Assembly (NCBI GenBank): GCA_017467205.1
Contig: JAFTSQ010000005.1
Span: forward strand, 62,001 to 126,000
Direction: 5' to 3'
Length of the DNA: 64,000 bases
DNA from: Clostridia bacterium
GTDB lineage: Bacteria; Bacillota_A; Clostridia; Oscillospirales; CAG-272
Numbering within the stretch: position 1 is the stretch's first letter; the number at the start of each line of letters is the position of its first letter. The position numbers and the translations under genes are program-made. The notes beneath the pieces are model-generated. The model worked only from the letters and a program-made list of their open reading frames with translations, was not told the DNA's origin and made no database searches. This document shows, piece after piece, positions 8,136-16,202 of the stretch.

Positions 8136-8888
8136 ATGGCAGTAGTATTTGAAAAACCGAAATCGCTGACGGACGTGCCCTTCCATTATTGCCCCGGCTG
8201 TCCTCACGGTATTATTCATCGCCTCGTGGCAGAGGTTATCGACGAGCTCGGCATTGAGGGCAAGGCTATCGGAGTTGCCCCCGTCGGATGCGCCGTTATG
8301 GCTTACGATTATTTCACCTGCGATATGATAGAAGCGCCCCACGGCAGAGCTCCCGCAGTTGCTACGGGAATTAAGCGCTCCCGTCCCGAGAATATCGTCT
8401 TCACCTATCAGGGTGACGGCGACCTTGCCTCGATAGGTATGGCAGAAACCGTGCACTCCGCGGCAAGAAACGAGAACATCACCGTTATTTTCGTAAACAA
8501 TGCAATATACGGTATGACAGGCGGTCAGATGGCTCCCACCAGCCTTCCCGGTCAGGTAACGCAGACCTCGCCCTACGGCCGTGACGTAAAGCATTGCGGC
8601 TGGCCTATCCGCGTAAGCGAGATGCTCGCGACCCTTGAGGGCCCCGAGTACGTGGCGCGAGTGGCGGTCAACAACGTCAAGAACGTAAAGGCGGCGAAAA
8701 AGGCTATTAAGCGCGCGTTTGAAAATCAGATAGCGGGCAAGGGCTTTTCGCTCGTTGAGGTGGTTTCCGCCTGCCCGACCAACTGGGGTATGACTCCCAA
8801 GGCGGCGCTCGAATGGGTAGAGAGCGATATGCTTCCTTACTATCCCATCGGCGTTTATAAGGACAGAAGTGCTGAGGAGGGCAAATAA
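8136..8888 (+). CDS. 2-oxoacid:ferredoxin oxidoreductase, beta (thiamine diphosphate) subunit
   Basis: A 250-residue subunit holding the thiamine diphosphate site. The CPGCPHG segment near the N-terminus and the GDGD (93-96) to [11 protein letters not shown] motif bind cofactor and Mg. Start ATG 8136 is 2 nt after the alpha-subunit stop codon, behind AAGGAG. It forms the catalytic core with the alpha subunit. Its length fits the KorB/VorA group. Confidence 0.9.
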   Translation: MAVVFEKPKSLTDVPFHYCPGCPHGIIHRLVAEVIDELGIEGKAIGVAPVGCAVMAYDYFTCDMIEAPHGRAPAVATGIKRSRPENIVFTYQGDGDLASIGMAETVHSAARNENITVIFVNNAIYGMTGGQMAPTSLPGQVTQTSPYGRDVKHCGWPIRVSEMLATLEGPEYVARVAVNNVKNVKAAKKAIKRAFENQIAGKGFSLVEVVSACPTNWGMTPKAALEWVESDMLPYYPIGVYKDRSAEEGK

Positions 8889-8889
8889 G

Positions 8890-9432
8890 ATGAAGACAAC
8901 CGAGATTCTTATTGCAGGCTTCGGCGGACAGGGAATACTGTTCTCCGGCAAGTTTTTGGCGTACAAGGGACTGACAGAGGACCGTCAGGTATCCTGGCTT
9001 CCGTCCTACGGCCCGGAGATGCGCGGAGGAACGGCTAACTGCAACGTTATCCTCTCCGACACACCCGTCGGCTCGCCCATCATTACCACCCCCGACGTTC
9101 TTATTGCAATGAACACCCCCTCGCTTCAGAAGTACGTAAATACCGTTGCAAGCGGCGGACAGATATACGTTGACTCCTCGCTTATCGACGTTAAAGTCGA
9201 GAGGGATGACGTCAGTGTCTTCTACATTCCCGCAACCCAAATGGCGAAGGACGAGGGAATAGGAACTCTTGCAAATATGATAATAGTCGGTCACCTTTTA
9301 GAAAATCACCCGGAGCTCTCGTTTGAGGGCGTAGCGGACGTGGTTGAAAAGCTCGTGCCTCCCAAAAAGGCGGCGCTCAAGGAGCTTAATATGAAGGCTC
9401 TTTCGCTCGGAAAAAATTACGAAAGCAACTAA
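8890..9432 (+). CDS. 2-oxoacid:ferredoxin oxidoreductase, gamma subunit
   Basis: A 180-residue gamma subunit recognised by GFGGQGILFSG at the N-terminus and by the SYGPEMRGGTANC segment. The frame is open further upstream, but ATG 8890 is chosen because GAGGAGG lies about 10 nt before it and the beta gene ends at 8888. This completes a four-subunit (delta-alpha-beta-gamma) enzyme. Confidence 0.9.
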   Translation: MKTTEILIAGFGGQGILFSGKFLAYKGLTEDRQVSWLPSYGPEMRGGTANCNVILSDTPVGSPIITTPDVLIAMNTPSLQKYVNTVASGGQIYVDSSLIDVKVERDDVSVFYIPATQMAKDEGIGTLANMIIVGHLLENHPELSFEGVADVVEKLVPPKKAALKELNMKALSLGKNYESN

Positions 9433-9460
9433 TCCAATTTTTCATAAGGAGATAAATATT

Positions 9461-10492
9461 ATGAATGCAATGACTGAAATGAGCAAATACCGTCACGAAA
9501 AGGTTTTGTTTGTAAACAACGAAAAGGCAGGACTCAAGGCGATTATCGCCATACATAACACCAATCTCGGTCCTGCAATAGGTGGATGCCGTCTTTTCCC
9601 CTACGCATCCTATGACGACGCTCTCTTCGACGTTCTCCGTCTTTCTCGCGGTATGTCGCATAAGAACGCAGTTGCAGGTCTTGCTCACGGCGGCGCAAAG
9701 GGCGTTATTATCGCAGACCCCTCGCAGAAGACCGAGGCTATGTTCGAGGCGTTTGGTGAGGCGGTAAACAATCTTGGCGGCGAGTATATCACCGCAGAGG
9801 ACGTTAACACCACCTGTGACGATGCTCTCGTTATGCTTCGTAAGACAAATCATATATGTGGTCTTCCACAGAACAGCGGCGACCCCTCGCCCTTCACCGC
9901 TCGCGGCGTTTGGCAGGGAATAAGAGCAACCGCGAAGGTAGCTCTCGGTGCTGATTCTCTTGACGGACTTACCGTAGCCGTTCAGGGCCTTGGCAAGGTT
10001 GGTTACGACCTCTGCCGTCTTCTTCACGAAAGCGGCGCAAAGCTTATCGTTGCTAACCGCTCCAACAAGGCAGTTGCAGAGCGTGCGGCTGAGGAATTCG
10101 GCGCTATCGTAGTTCCCACCGAGGAAATATACAGCCAGAAGTGCGACATCTTTTCCCCCAACGCAATGGGCGCTATCATCAACCCCACAACGATTCCGCA
10201 GCTTAACTGCAAGGCAGTAGCAGGCGGCTCTAACAACCAGATTCTTGACGACGCATCCGGTCTTGCACTCAAGGCTCGCGGAATCTATTACGCTCCCGAC
10301 TTCGTAATCAACGGCGGCGGCGTAATCAACGCGGCGGCAGAGGTTGACGGCCCTTACAACAAGGCGGCAGTTCTTGAGAAGGTTGACAATATCTACAATT
10401 CTATTGAGCATATCCTCACCGAGTCCAAGTCGACGGGCGAGCCCGAGAGCGTTATCGCAACGAGATACGCAGAGTCGCTCATCTATCGCTAA
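9461..10492 (+). CDS. Leucine/phenylalanine-type amino-acid dehydrogenase
   Basis: A 343-residue NAD-dependent Glu/Leu/Phe/Val dehydrogenase family protein. It reversibly aminates a 2-oxoacid. GPAIGGCR, Lys68 in SHKNA and Lys80 in GGAKG match the substrate-carboxylate and catalytic lysines of Bacillus leucine dehydrogenase (Lys68 and Lys80 there too). The Rossmann GxGxxG is GLGKVG near 177-182. RBS AAGGAG precedes ATG 9461. As the last gene after the oxidoreductase it supplies the amination step of the inferred reductive carboxylation route. Whether it prefers Leu/Ile/Val or Phe cannot be decided from sequence alone. Confidence 0.88.
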   Translation: MNAMTEMSKYRHEKVLFVNNEKAGLKAIIAIHNTNLGPAIGGCRLFPYASYDDALFDVLRLSRGMSHKNAVAGLAHGGAKGVIIADPSQKTEAMFEAFGEAVNNLGGEYITAEDVNTTCDDALVMLRKTNHICGLPQNSGDPSPFTARGVWQGIRATAKVALGADSLDGLTVAVQGLGKVGYDLCRLLHESGAKLIVANRSNKAVAERAAEEFGAIVVPTEEIYSQKCDIFSPNAMGAIINPTTIPQLNCKAVAGGSNNQILDDASGLALKARGIYYAPDFVINGGGVINAAAEVDGPYNKAAVLEKVDNIYNSIEHILTESKSTGEPESVIATRYAESLIYR

Positions 10493-10539
10493 TATCCACC
10501 CCCGTGTCGCGTTTTTTGCGTTGCGGAAAGCAAAAATGC

Positions 10540-10571
10540 TTGAGCGACCTGCAGTTTTACAGGTCGCTCAA
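10540..10571 (+). terminator. Inverted repeat after the dehydrogenase gene
   Basis: A perfect 12 bp stem (TTGAGCGACCTG with its complement) and an 8-nt loop. The following sequence has only a short T run, so termination on the plus strand may be weak. It lies 10 nt before the RBS of the next gene. Confidence 0.55.
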
Positions 10572-10591
10572 TTGATATATGAGGTGACGAT

Positions 10592-12268
10592 TTGAAGAAT
10601 AAGTATTTTGACTTAATGGAAGCGGCGTTCAGCGCCTATACCGAGGAGCATATTCGCCGTTATTTTGAGGACGTGAGAGCGCACGGTTTGACCGAGCACG
10701 GATTCCCGAGGCTTACTGCCAATATCGGAATTCTTATCTCTCACGGCAGGCGGCGCGACCTTTTGCCGCTCTTTTCCGATATGATGGAGCTTTGCTGCAA
10801 AACGATACCAACGGTCAAGGCGGCGAACGACTTTTCCGTCCGCGAGATAGTTGCGTGTCTATGTGAGGTAGAGGCGAGCGGCGCTTGTGCCGAGGCGGAC
10901 ACGGCGCGGTGGCGGAGCTACCTTGCCAAAATAGAGCCGACGAGCTGTTATAGCAAATTTGCCGCCGACCCCTCGGACGACGTTCGAAATTGGGCGCTCT
11001 TTACCGCCGTCAGCGAATACTACAGATTGTGTGCGGGACTTGGTGGCTCTATGGATTTTATAGAGCTTCAGATTGCCTCACAGCTGAAATTCTTTGATGA
11101 AAACGGAATGTACCTTGACAAAGCGGGCACGGACGTTCATCAACCTATAATGTACGACCTCGTGTCGCGCGGACTTCTCGTTTTGCTGATAAACGCAGGA
11201 TACAGAGGTCGGTATTACGAGGAGCTTGACGCGCTGCTTAAAAAATCCGCACGCCTCACCCTCAAGATGCAATCCTCGAACGGTGAGATGGCGTTCGGCG
11301 GTCGTAGCAACCAGTTTTTACATAACGAGGCGTGGTTGGCTACTATATTTGAGCACGAGGCAAAGCGGTATGCAAGCGAGGGGGATATACACCTTGCCGC
11401 CGCCTTCAAATCGGCGGCGGAGCGCGCGATTTCGGTTACGGAGGAGTGGCTTGGAAAGAAGCCCGTTCGTCATATCAAAAACCGTTTCGAAACCGAAACG
11501 AAATACGGTTGCGAGGGGTATGCATATTTCGATAAGTATATGATAACCGTAGCCTCGAATCTTTACGCCGCGTATTCGGTTTGCGACGATTCTATTCCCT
11601 CGTCAGCCCCCACCGATAATATTGCGCATTTTCAGACCTCGGAGCACTTCCATAAGCTGTTCTTGAGGTGCGATGGCTACGCGTTGGAATTTGATATTAA
11701 TGCCGACCCGTGTTACGATTCCTGCGGTCTTGGCAGGCTTCACAGGGCGGGAGCGCCGTCTGTGATTGCCATATCCTGCCCCTGTCCGAAGAGCCCGAAG
11801 TATACGGTGGATATTGACGAGCCGTTCGCCCTTTCAATGTGCTCGGCGATTTTTGCCGATGGCGTCTGGCGCTTTGCGGCAGATGGGAAGGGGAAATACT
11901 CGGTAACCGAAAGCGGCGGGTGCGGCAACTCGGCATTTGCAACGCTTACCTGCGACTTCGGAGCCGGACGGGTCAGCCGTGAGCACTATACCGTAAGCGA
12001 GAGCGGTGTTACCGTCAGCGTTGAGGGGGAGGGCGAGATTGGCTATGTGCTCCCTGCCTTTTCTTTTGACGGTGAATGCTACTCCGAGATTACCCTTGAC
12101 GCTCACTCTCTGACGGTGTCCTACGGCGGCTTCGCCTGCCGCTATACAACAGACGGCACAGTCTTGGATTTGGGACGCACCGCCGCTAACAGAAACGGGC
12201 ATTACCGCGCCTTTTTGGCTACCGGGTCGGGCAAATTAAAGCTGAAAATCGAGATAATAAAAGAATGA
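10592..12268 (+). CDS. Uncharacterised protein, possible alpha/alpha-toroid carbohydrate-active enzyme
   Basis: 558 residues, no signal peptide, so probably cytoplasmic. The first about 330 residues are helical, with a conserved-looking GEMAFGGRSNQFLHNEAW segment near 230-250. The last about 180 are beta-rich. A helical toroid followed by a beta-sandwich occurs in polysaccharide lyases and unsaturated-glycoside hydrolases such as heparinase II/III-like proteins, and that is the best guess, not an identification. The start is TTG at 10592 with GAGGTG 5 nt upstream; the first ATG, at 10616, has no good site. It stands alone between a hairpin and a strong terminator. Confidence 0.5.
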   Translation: MKNKYFDLMEAAFSAYTEEHIRRYFEDVRAHGLTEHGFPRLTANIGILISHGRRRDLLPLFSDMMELCCKTIPTVKAANDFSVREIVACLCEVEASGACAEADTARWRSYLAKIEPTSCYSKFAADPSDDVRNWALFTAVSEYYRLCAGLGGSMDFIELQIASQLKFFDENGMYLDKAGTDVHQPIMYDLVSRGLLVLLINAGYRGRYYEELDALLKKSARLTLKMQSSNGEMAFGGRSNQFLHNEAWLATIFEHEAKRYASEGDIHLAAAFKSAAERAISVTEEWLGKKPVRHIKNRFETETKYGCEGYAYFDKYMITVASNLYAAYSVCDDSIPSSAPTDNIAHFQTSEHFHKLFLRCDGYALEFDINADPCYDSCGLGRLHRAGAPSVIAISCPCPKSPKYTVDIDEPFALSMCSAIFADGVWRFAADGKGKYSVTESGGCGNSAFATLTCDFGAGRVSREHYTVSESGVTVSVEGEGEIGYVLPAFSFDGECYSEITLDAHSLTVSYGGFACRYTTDGTVLDLGRTAANRNGHYRAFLATGSGKLKLKIEIIKE

Positions 12269-12270
12269 AG

Positions 12271-12308
12271 AACGGCTCGACTGCATATCGGCAGTCGAGC
12301 CGTTTTTA
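12271..12308 (+). terminator. Intrinsic terminator between convergent genes
   Basis: A 14 bp perfect stem with a 6-nt loop, followed by TTTTTACTTTT on the plus strand. It ends the gene at 10592 and may also act for the convergent amidohydrolase gene. Confidence 0.85.
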
Positions 12309-12320
12309 CTTTTGTAGGTC

Positions 12321-13112
12321 TTAAAGCTTCAATAGCCTTTTGATATTCTCTCCGAGAATCATCTCTCGTTCCTCTTCCGTAAGAGGTATCTTATAAAACC
12401 TTTCGAGCTCCTCTTTCGAGTCCCACATCGGAAAGTCGGTTGCGAAGAAGAACCTGTCCGCACCAAGCATATCGATAAGCCTCTTTGCCTCGTCGGCGCT
12501 TATGAAGGGAAGGGTGGAGCAGGTGTCGAAATAGACGTTCTCAAGTCCCTTGTAAAGCGGAGAGTCCGACCAGCAGCGATAGCCGCCGAAATGCGCGGCA
12601 ATGAAGGTCACACTCGGGTATTTCTTTGCCATTTTAACGAGGCGGCTCGGCTTTGAATATTCGTATCTGTCGTCGCCCATATGTAAAAGAATGGGGAGCT
12701 TTCCCGCAGCGGCGCGATAGAACTTTTCGGCTTCCTCGTCGTCAATATTGAATTTCTGAAAATCGGGGTGGAGCTTTATTCCGCGCATATTGTTAGCGAT
12801 AGCCCATTCAATCTCGCTTTTGATTTCCTCTTCGGTGAGGTCTTGGTGAAGGGTGATAAAGCCTATAAATTCGGGGTGAGCCTCTATCTCGCGCTTGATA
12901 AATTCATTGATAGAGCGCACCTGATGCGCCGTCGTTGCCACTGAGTGAACGACGTAGCGGCTTATCCCTGCGCGCGCTCCGTCCTCAATAAGCCGCTCGG
13001 CTGTGCCTGCGGGCATTTGCATTTTAATATCGTAAAACTCGCCTATCGTGACGGTTGCCTTTGCGGCAATTTTTTCGGGGTATATATGTGCGTGTGAGTT
13101 TATTATTTCCAT
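12321..13112 (-). CDS. Amidohydrolase-2 family metal-dependent hydrolase
   Basis: 263 residues, TIM-barrel amidohydrolase of the ACMSD and resorcylate-decarboxylase group. Metal or catalytic residues are visible: SHAHIYP at the N-terminus (H-x-H), KLHPDF, LLHMGDD, AAHFGG and the final Asp in FATDFPM. Such enzymes hydrolyse or decarboxylate small carboxylated compounds; the substrate is not predictable here. ATG 13112 is chosen because CGGAG precedes it and H-x-H then falls at residues 7-9; the open frame continues upstream without a site. It has its own promoter and is separated from the upstream nitrilase gene by a terminator. Confidence 0.8.
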   Translation of the reverse strand: MEIINSHAHIYPEKIAAKATVTIGEFYDIKMQMPAGTAERLIEDGARAGISRYVVHSVATTAHQVRSINEFIKREIEAHPEFIGFITLHQDLTEEEIKSEIEWAIANNMRGIKLHPDFQKFNIDDEEAEKFYRAAAGKLPILLHMGDDRYEYSKPSRLVKMAKKYPSVTFIAAHFGGYRCWSDSPLYKGLENVYFDTCSTLPFISADEAKRLIDMLGADRFFFATDFPMWDSKEELERFYKIPLTEEEREMILGENIKRLLKL

Positions 13113-13165
13113 TGTGAGCTCCGTTTTGCCGAGGCGACCTCGGCGACATCTTTTTTGATAGAGAT

Positions 13166-13194
13166 ATATTAGCACATCCGCGCGCTAAAGTCAA
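13166..13194 (-). promoter_or_regulatory. Promoter of the amidohydrolase gene
   Basis: TTGACT at 13194-13189, 17 bp spacer, TAATAT at 13171-13166 on the minus strand. Confidence 0.65.
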
Positions 13195-13225
13195 CAAGAA
13201 ACGATATTTTTCTCGCCGAAGGCAT

Positions 13226-13264
13226 CAAAAACCACCCCGATGGAAATTAACCGTCGAGGTGGTT
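13226..13264 (-). terminator. Terminator after the nitrilase-family gene
   Basis: A stem of CCACC(T)CGA against its complement with a few mismatches and a 7-nt loop, followed by TTTTTG on the minus strand. Confidence 0.75.
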
Positions 13265-13287
13265 TATCTTTTGAAGATTAGCCGCTT

Positions 13288-14205
13288 TTACTGCTTTTTC
13301 TCGAAATATCTGTTGTAAAGAGGCGATTCTTCAAGCGGGCGATTTATAAGCTTGTAGGTTTCGGGTCTTCTCTGGCTGAAGCGGGTTTTGCGCATCGAGT
13401 GCGACTTATAGAAGTGCTCCGAGCAGTACTGCGGGTCGGGTTCTTTTTTGATATCAATTTCAGCAGTCACGACAACCTCGCCCTGCCTCGGTGCTTCGGC
13501 TATTATTCTGCCCATATTGTCAACGATACAGCTCGGGTCGCCGTATCCCTTCCGCTCCTCGGGAAGACCTCTTTTGTCAAAGCCCATTGCTATTGCAAGG
13601 GTGACGCTGCTCTCGTATGCTCTTGCAAGACCGTAGGTCGTTTCCCATCCGAGAGTCGGGCAGGCAATAAGGTCTGCACCGCCGAGGGCAAGCTCGCGTA
13701 CGGACTCGGGGAACTGAAGATCCCAGCAGACGAGCATACCGATGTTTCCTATCTCGGTTTCGAACACCTCGAACCTGTCGCCGTATCCGACGTGGAGCTC
13801 CTCGCCCGCAGGCAGATGCACCTTTTTATGTATTCCGACTATCTCACCCCTGTTGTTGAAAAGGACTGCGCAGTTGTAGGTTACCCCGTCGATAGTCAAA
13901 AGAAGTCCTGCAACGATATGCATATTAAGCCTTTTTGCCGCCTCGGAGAAGCGCTTGGCATCTTTACCGTCGACTCCCCCGTAAACCGTGGGGTAGGGGA
14001 ATCTTGTGTCACCAAGAGCTAAAAAGCCGTTAACCGTTTCGATAGTAACGGCGAGGTCTGCGCCCTCTGCCGCCGCCTCCTCAAGCATTTGCAAGCATTC
14101 GTTCAGCGTTTGCTCACCCTGCGCCTTGAGATATTCAAGCGAGGGGGGATTTGTGAGTGAGTAGCCGTAATATTTCGGATGCTGCTGTAAAACTGAAATT
14201 TTCAT
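13288..14205 (-). CDS. Carbon-nitrogen hydrolase (nitrilase superfamily)
   Basis: 305 residues. The Glu-Lys-Cys triad of the superfamily is present: Glu56 in TIETVNG, Lys128 in HKKVHLPAGEE and Cys160 in LVCWDLQFPE. The family cleaves non-peptide C-N bonds in amides, N-carbamoyl compounds or nitriles; the substrate cannot be named. ATG 14205 follows CGGAGATATC; the open frame begins 7 codons earlier without a good site. It has its own promoter (14250-14278) and terminator. Being next to an amidohydrolase suggests breakdown of a small amide, but this is weak. Confidence 0.85.
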   Translation of the reverse strand: MKISVLQQHPKYYGYSLTNPPSLEYLKAQGEQTLNECLQMLEEAAAEGADLAVTIETVNGFLALGDTRFPYPTVYGGVDGKDAKRFSEAAKRLNMHIVAGLLLTIDGVTYNCAVLFNNRGEIVGIHKKVHLPAGEELHVGYGDRFEVFETEIGNIGMLVCWDLQFPESVRELALGGADLIACPTLGWETTYGLARAYESSVTLAIAMGFDKRGLPEERKGYGDPSCIVDNMGRIIAEAPRQGEVVVTAEIDIKKEPDPQYCSEHFYKSHSMRKTRFSQRRPETYKLINRPLEESPLYNRYFEKKQ

Positions 14206-14249
14206 AAGATATCTCCGTTCTGCCACCGTGGGCGACCATTACTGCTTTA

Positions 14250-14278
14250 ATGATAACAGAATAGGGCGGTGATGTCAA
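14250..14278 (-). promoter_or_regulatory. Promoter of the nitrilase-family gene
   Basis: TTGACA at 14278-14273, 17 bp, TATCAT at 14255-14250 on the minus strand. Confidence 0.7.
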
Positions 14279-14315
14279 GCATAGTTTTGCGCGTAATAAA
14301 AATACGTAATCTTCC

Positions 14316-14344
14316 TTGACAAAGGTTAGGGCGTGGAGTATAAT
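14316..14344 (+). promoter_or_regulatory. Promoter of xpt
   Basis: TTGACA (14316-14321), 17 bp, TATAAT (14339-14344), about 73 nt before the start codon. No purine-riboswitch consensus was recognised in the leader. Confidence 0.8.
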
Positions 14345-14417
14345 AATCTTGATTCGGCGAATTTTGTCGTAATTTCACGGTCTTGCCGAGGGTACTAACA
14401 TATTTGGAGTGTGACTT

Positions 14418-14999
14418 ATGAATTTTTTGGAAGAGCGCATTTTGAAGGACGGCATAGTTAAGGACGGAAACGTTCTTAAGGTCGATAGCTTTTTGAATCA
14501 TCAGATGGACCCCGTGCTTATAGACGAGATAGGCAAGGAATTTTACAGGAGATTTTCGGATAAGGAAATAACGAAGGTCTTGACTATTGAGGCGTCGGGC
14601 ATTGCTATCGCTTATGCGGTTGCGCGCTGCTTCGGAGTTCCTATGGTGTTCGCAAAGAAGGCAAAGAGCATTAATATTGACGGTGATATGTACACCGCCG
14701 AGGTCGAATCCTTTACGCACAAGAATAAAAACCAGGTTATCGTTTCCAAGAAGTTTCTCTCGGAGGGCGACAAGGTCTTGATAGTTGACGACTTCTTGGC
14801 GAACGGATGCGCCCTTCAGGGCCTTATTTCAATTACCGAGTCGGCAGGCGCTACCGTTGCGGGCATAGGCATCGCAATCGAAAAGGGCTTCCAGTTCGGC
14901 GGCAGAAGAATCAGAAACCTCGGTTATCAGCTTGAATCCTTGGCTATCGTTGAGTCAATGGATGCAGAGAGTAAGACGGTCGTCTTCCGCGCACAGTAA
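14418..14999 (+). CDS. xpt: Xanthine phosphoribosyltransferase
   Basis: 193 residues, the usual length of Xpt. It makes XMP from xanthine and PRPP in purine salvage, in the cytoplasm. The N-terminus [12 protein letters not shown] and the PRPP loop [13 protein letters not shown] (about residues 119-131) are typical. ATG 14418 is behind a weak GGAG (14406-14409). It stands opposite a nucleoside importer operon across a shared terminator, which fits a purine salvage neighbourhood. Confidence 0.92.
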   Translation: MNFLEERILKDGIVKDGNVLKVDSFLNHQMDPVLIDEIGKEFYRRFSDKEITKVLTIEASGIAIAYAVARCFGVPMVFAKKAKSINIDGDMYTAEVESFTHKNKNQVIVSKKFLSEGDKVLIVDDFLANGCALQGLISITESAGATVAGIGIAIEKGFQFGGRRIRNLGYQLESLAIVESMDAESKTVVFRAQ

Positions 15000-15003
15000 C
15001 GGG

Positions 15004-15143
15004 AAGCACGACTTTTGGCGCAAATCTCCGTTCTCTCCCGCTCGGCGTACCCTCGTACGACTTCGGGTCGCGAACGAAAATTTCCCTCTCAAAATTCGCA
15101 CTCCCCGATAAGCACGACTTTTGGCGCAAATCCCCATTCTCTC
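15004..15143. repeat. Direct repeat pair in an intergenic structured element
   Basis: A 34-nt sequence starting AAGCACGACTTTTGGCGC occurs at 15004-15037 and again at 15110-15143 with two mismatches. After the first copy there is a small hairpin, CGTAC-CCTC-GTACG (15046-15059). A related sequence with a comparable hairpin lies at 44521-44583. Confidence 0.7.
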
Positions 15144-15183
15144 CGAGGCGAACGGATTTAGAAGCAAAATATCGAATAAAAGC

Positions 15184-15223
15184 AAATAAAGCGACACGGG
15201 TGTGACCCCGTGTCGCTTTATTT
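15184..15223. terminator. Bidirectional terminator between xpt and the nucleoside importer
   Basis: A perfect 17 bp stem with AAATAAA on one side and TTTATTT on the other, able to stop transcription from both sides. Confidence 0.85.
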
Positions 15224-15224
15224 A

Positions 15225-16202
15225 TTATCGCTCTTCTCTAAAGTAAGGAAGACCCAAAGATGCGGGAGCTTGATTATTCTTGCTGCCTCTGATGCTGGTC
15301 ACTATCAGAACTATTACAGTCATAACGTAAGGAATAAGCTTCAAAAGCTCCTTGACGGTAGAGGTTCCGTCAATGTAGTAAGCCGTAAGATAGAGTGCCG
15401 CGAAAACAAACGAGCCGATAATGCTGAGGGTCGGTCGCCATAGCGTGAAAATAACGAGAGCTACGGAGAGCCAGCCGAGCGCTTCGATGGTTGCGGCGTT
15501 TTCCCAGCTTCCTTTGATGTAATCCATAATGTAGAAGAAGCCGCCGAGTCCTGCTATGCCGCTGCCGATGAGTATTGCGCCGTACTTATAGCCGGTTACG
15601 TTTATGCCGGCAGCATCTGCGGTGGCAGGGTTTTCACCGACTGCGCGAAGATGAAGTCCCGGTCTTGTCTTTTTAAGGAACCAAGCGGTCAAAATCGCAA
15701 TGACAATCGCGAGATAGACGAGAATACCGTGGGAGAGGAATATCTTTCCGAAGTCACCGAGGGAATCTGCAAACGGAAGACCCTTGGAAATAATCTTACC
15801 TGCAATCTCGAAGTTGGCACGGTCAGCGTCGCTCGTCAAAACGCAGGTGTCCATAAAGAACTGGGCAAAACCGTTACCGAAAATAGTCACGGCAAGACCC
15901 GTTATGTTCTGATTACAACGAAGACTGACCGTCAAAACGCCGTATATTCCGCCAAGAGCCGTGGCGAAAAGAGCGGCGAAGAGAATCGAAAGAAGGACTA
16001 AAAGAAGCCAGGATGCTTGCTTGGGGTCGGAGAGGGACGCCATATAGATTGATACCGCGTAGCATCCTCCCGCAGTTCCTACACACATAATACCTGGGAT
16101 ACCCAGATTTAAGTGTCCCGCTTTCTCGGTGATTATCTCACCGACGCATCCGAAAAGAAACACGGTTGCCAGAGCAATTGCGCCTACGAGAAACGAAGTC
16201 AT
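15225..16202 (-). CDS. Nucleoside ABC importer, permease (NupQ/YufQ-type)
   Basis: 325 residues with about eight to ten membrane segments, BPD_transp_2 family. The N-terminal LGIPGIM and the LRAVGENPATADAAGINV segment, the coupling region to the ATPase, are typical of the BMP-dependent nucleoside and sugar importers. It overlaps the end of the other permease gene by 4 nt. It is the last gene of the four-gene importer operon. Confidence 0.88.
   Translation of the reverse strand: MTSFLVGAIALATVFLFGCVGEIITEKAGHLNLGIPGIMCVGTAGGCYAVSIYMASLSDPKQASWLLLVLLSILFAALFATALGGIYGVLTVSLRCNQNITGLAVTIFGNGFAQFFMDTCVLTSDADRANFEIAGKIISKGLPFADSLGDFGKIFLSHGILVYLAIVIAILTAWFLKKTRPGLHLRAVGENPATADAAGINVTGYKYGAILIGSGIAGLGGFFYIMDYIKGSWENAATIEALGWLSVALVIFTLWRPTLSIIGSFVFAALYLTAYYIDGTSTVKELLKLIPYVMTVIVLIVTSIRGSKNNQAPASLGLPYFREER

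Noticed and set aside
14345..14417. Possible purine riboswitch before xpt
   Set aside because: The leader is only about 65-70 nt and lacks the conserved three-way junction sequence (TATA and loop-loop motifs). Looked for and not found; the same for the importer leader at 20357-20490.
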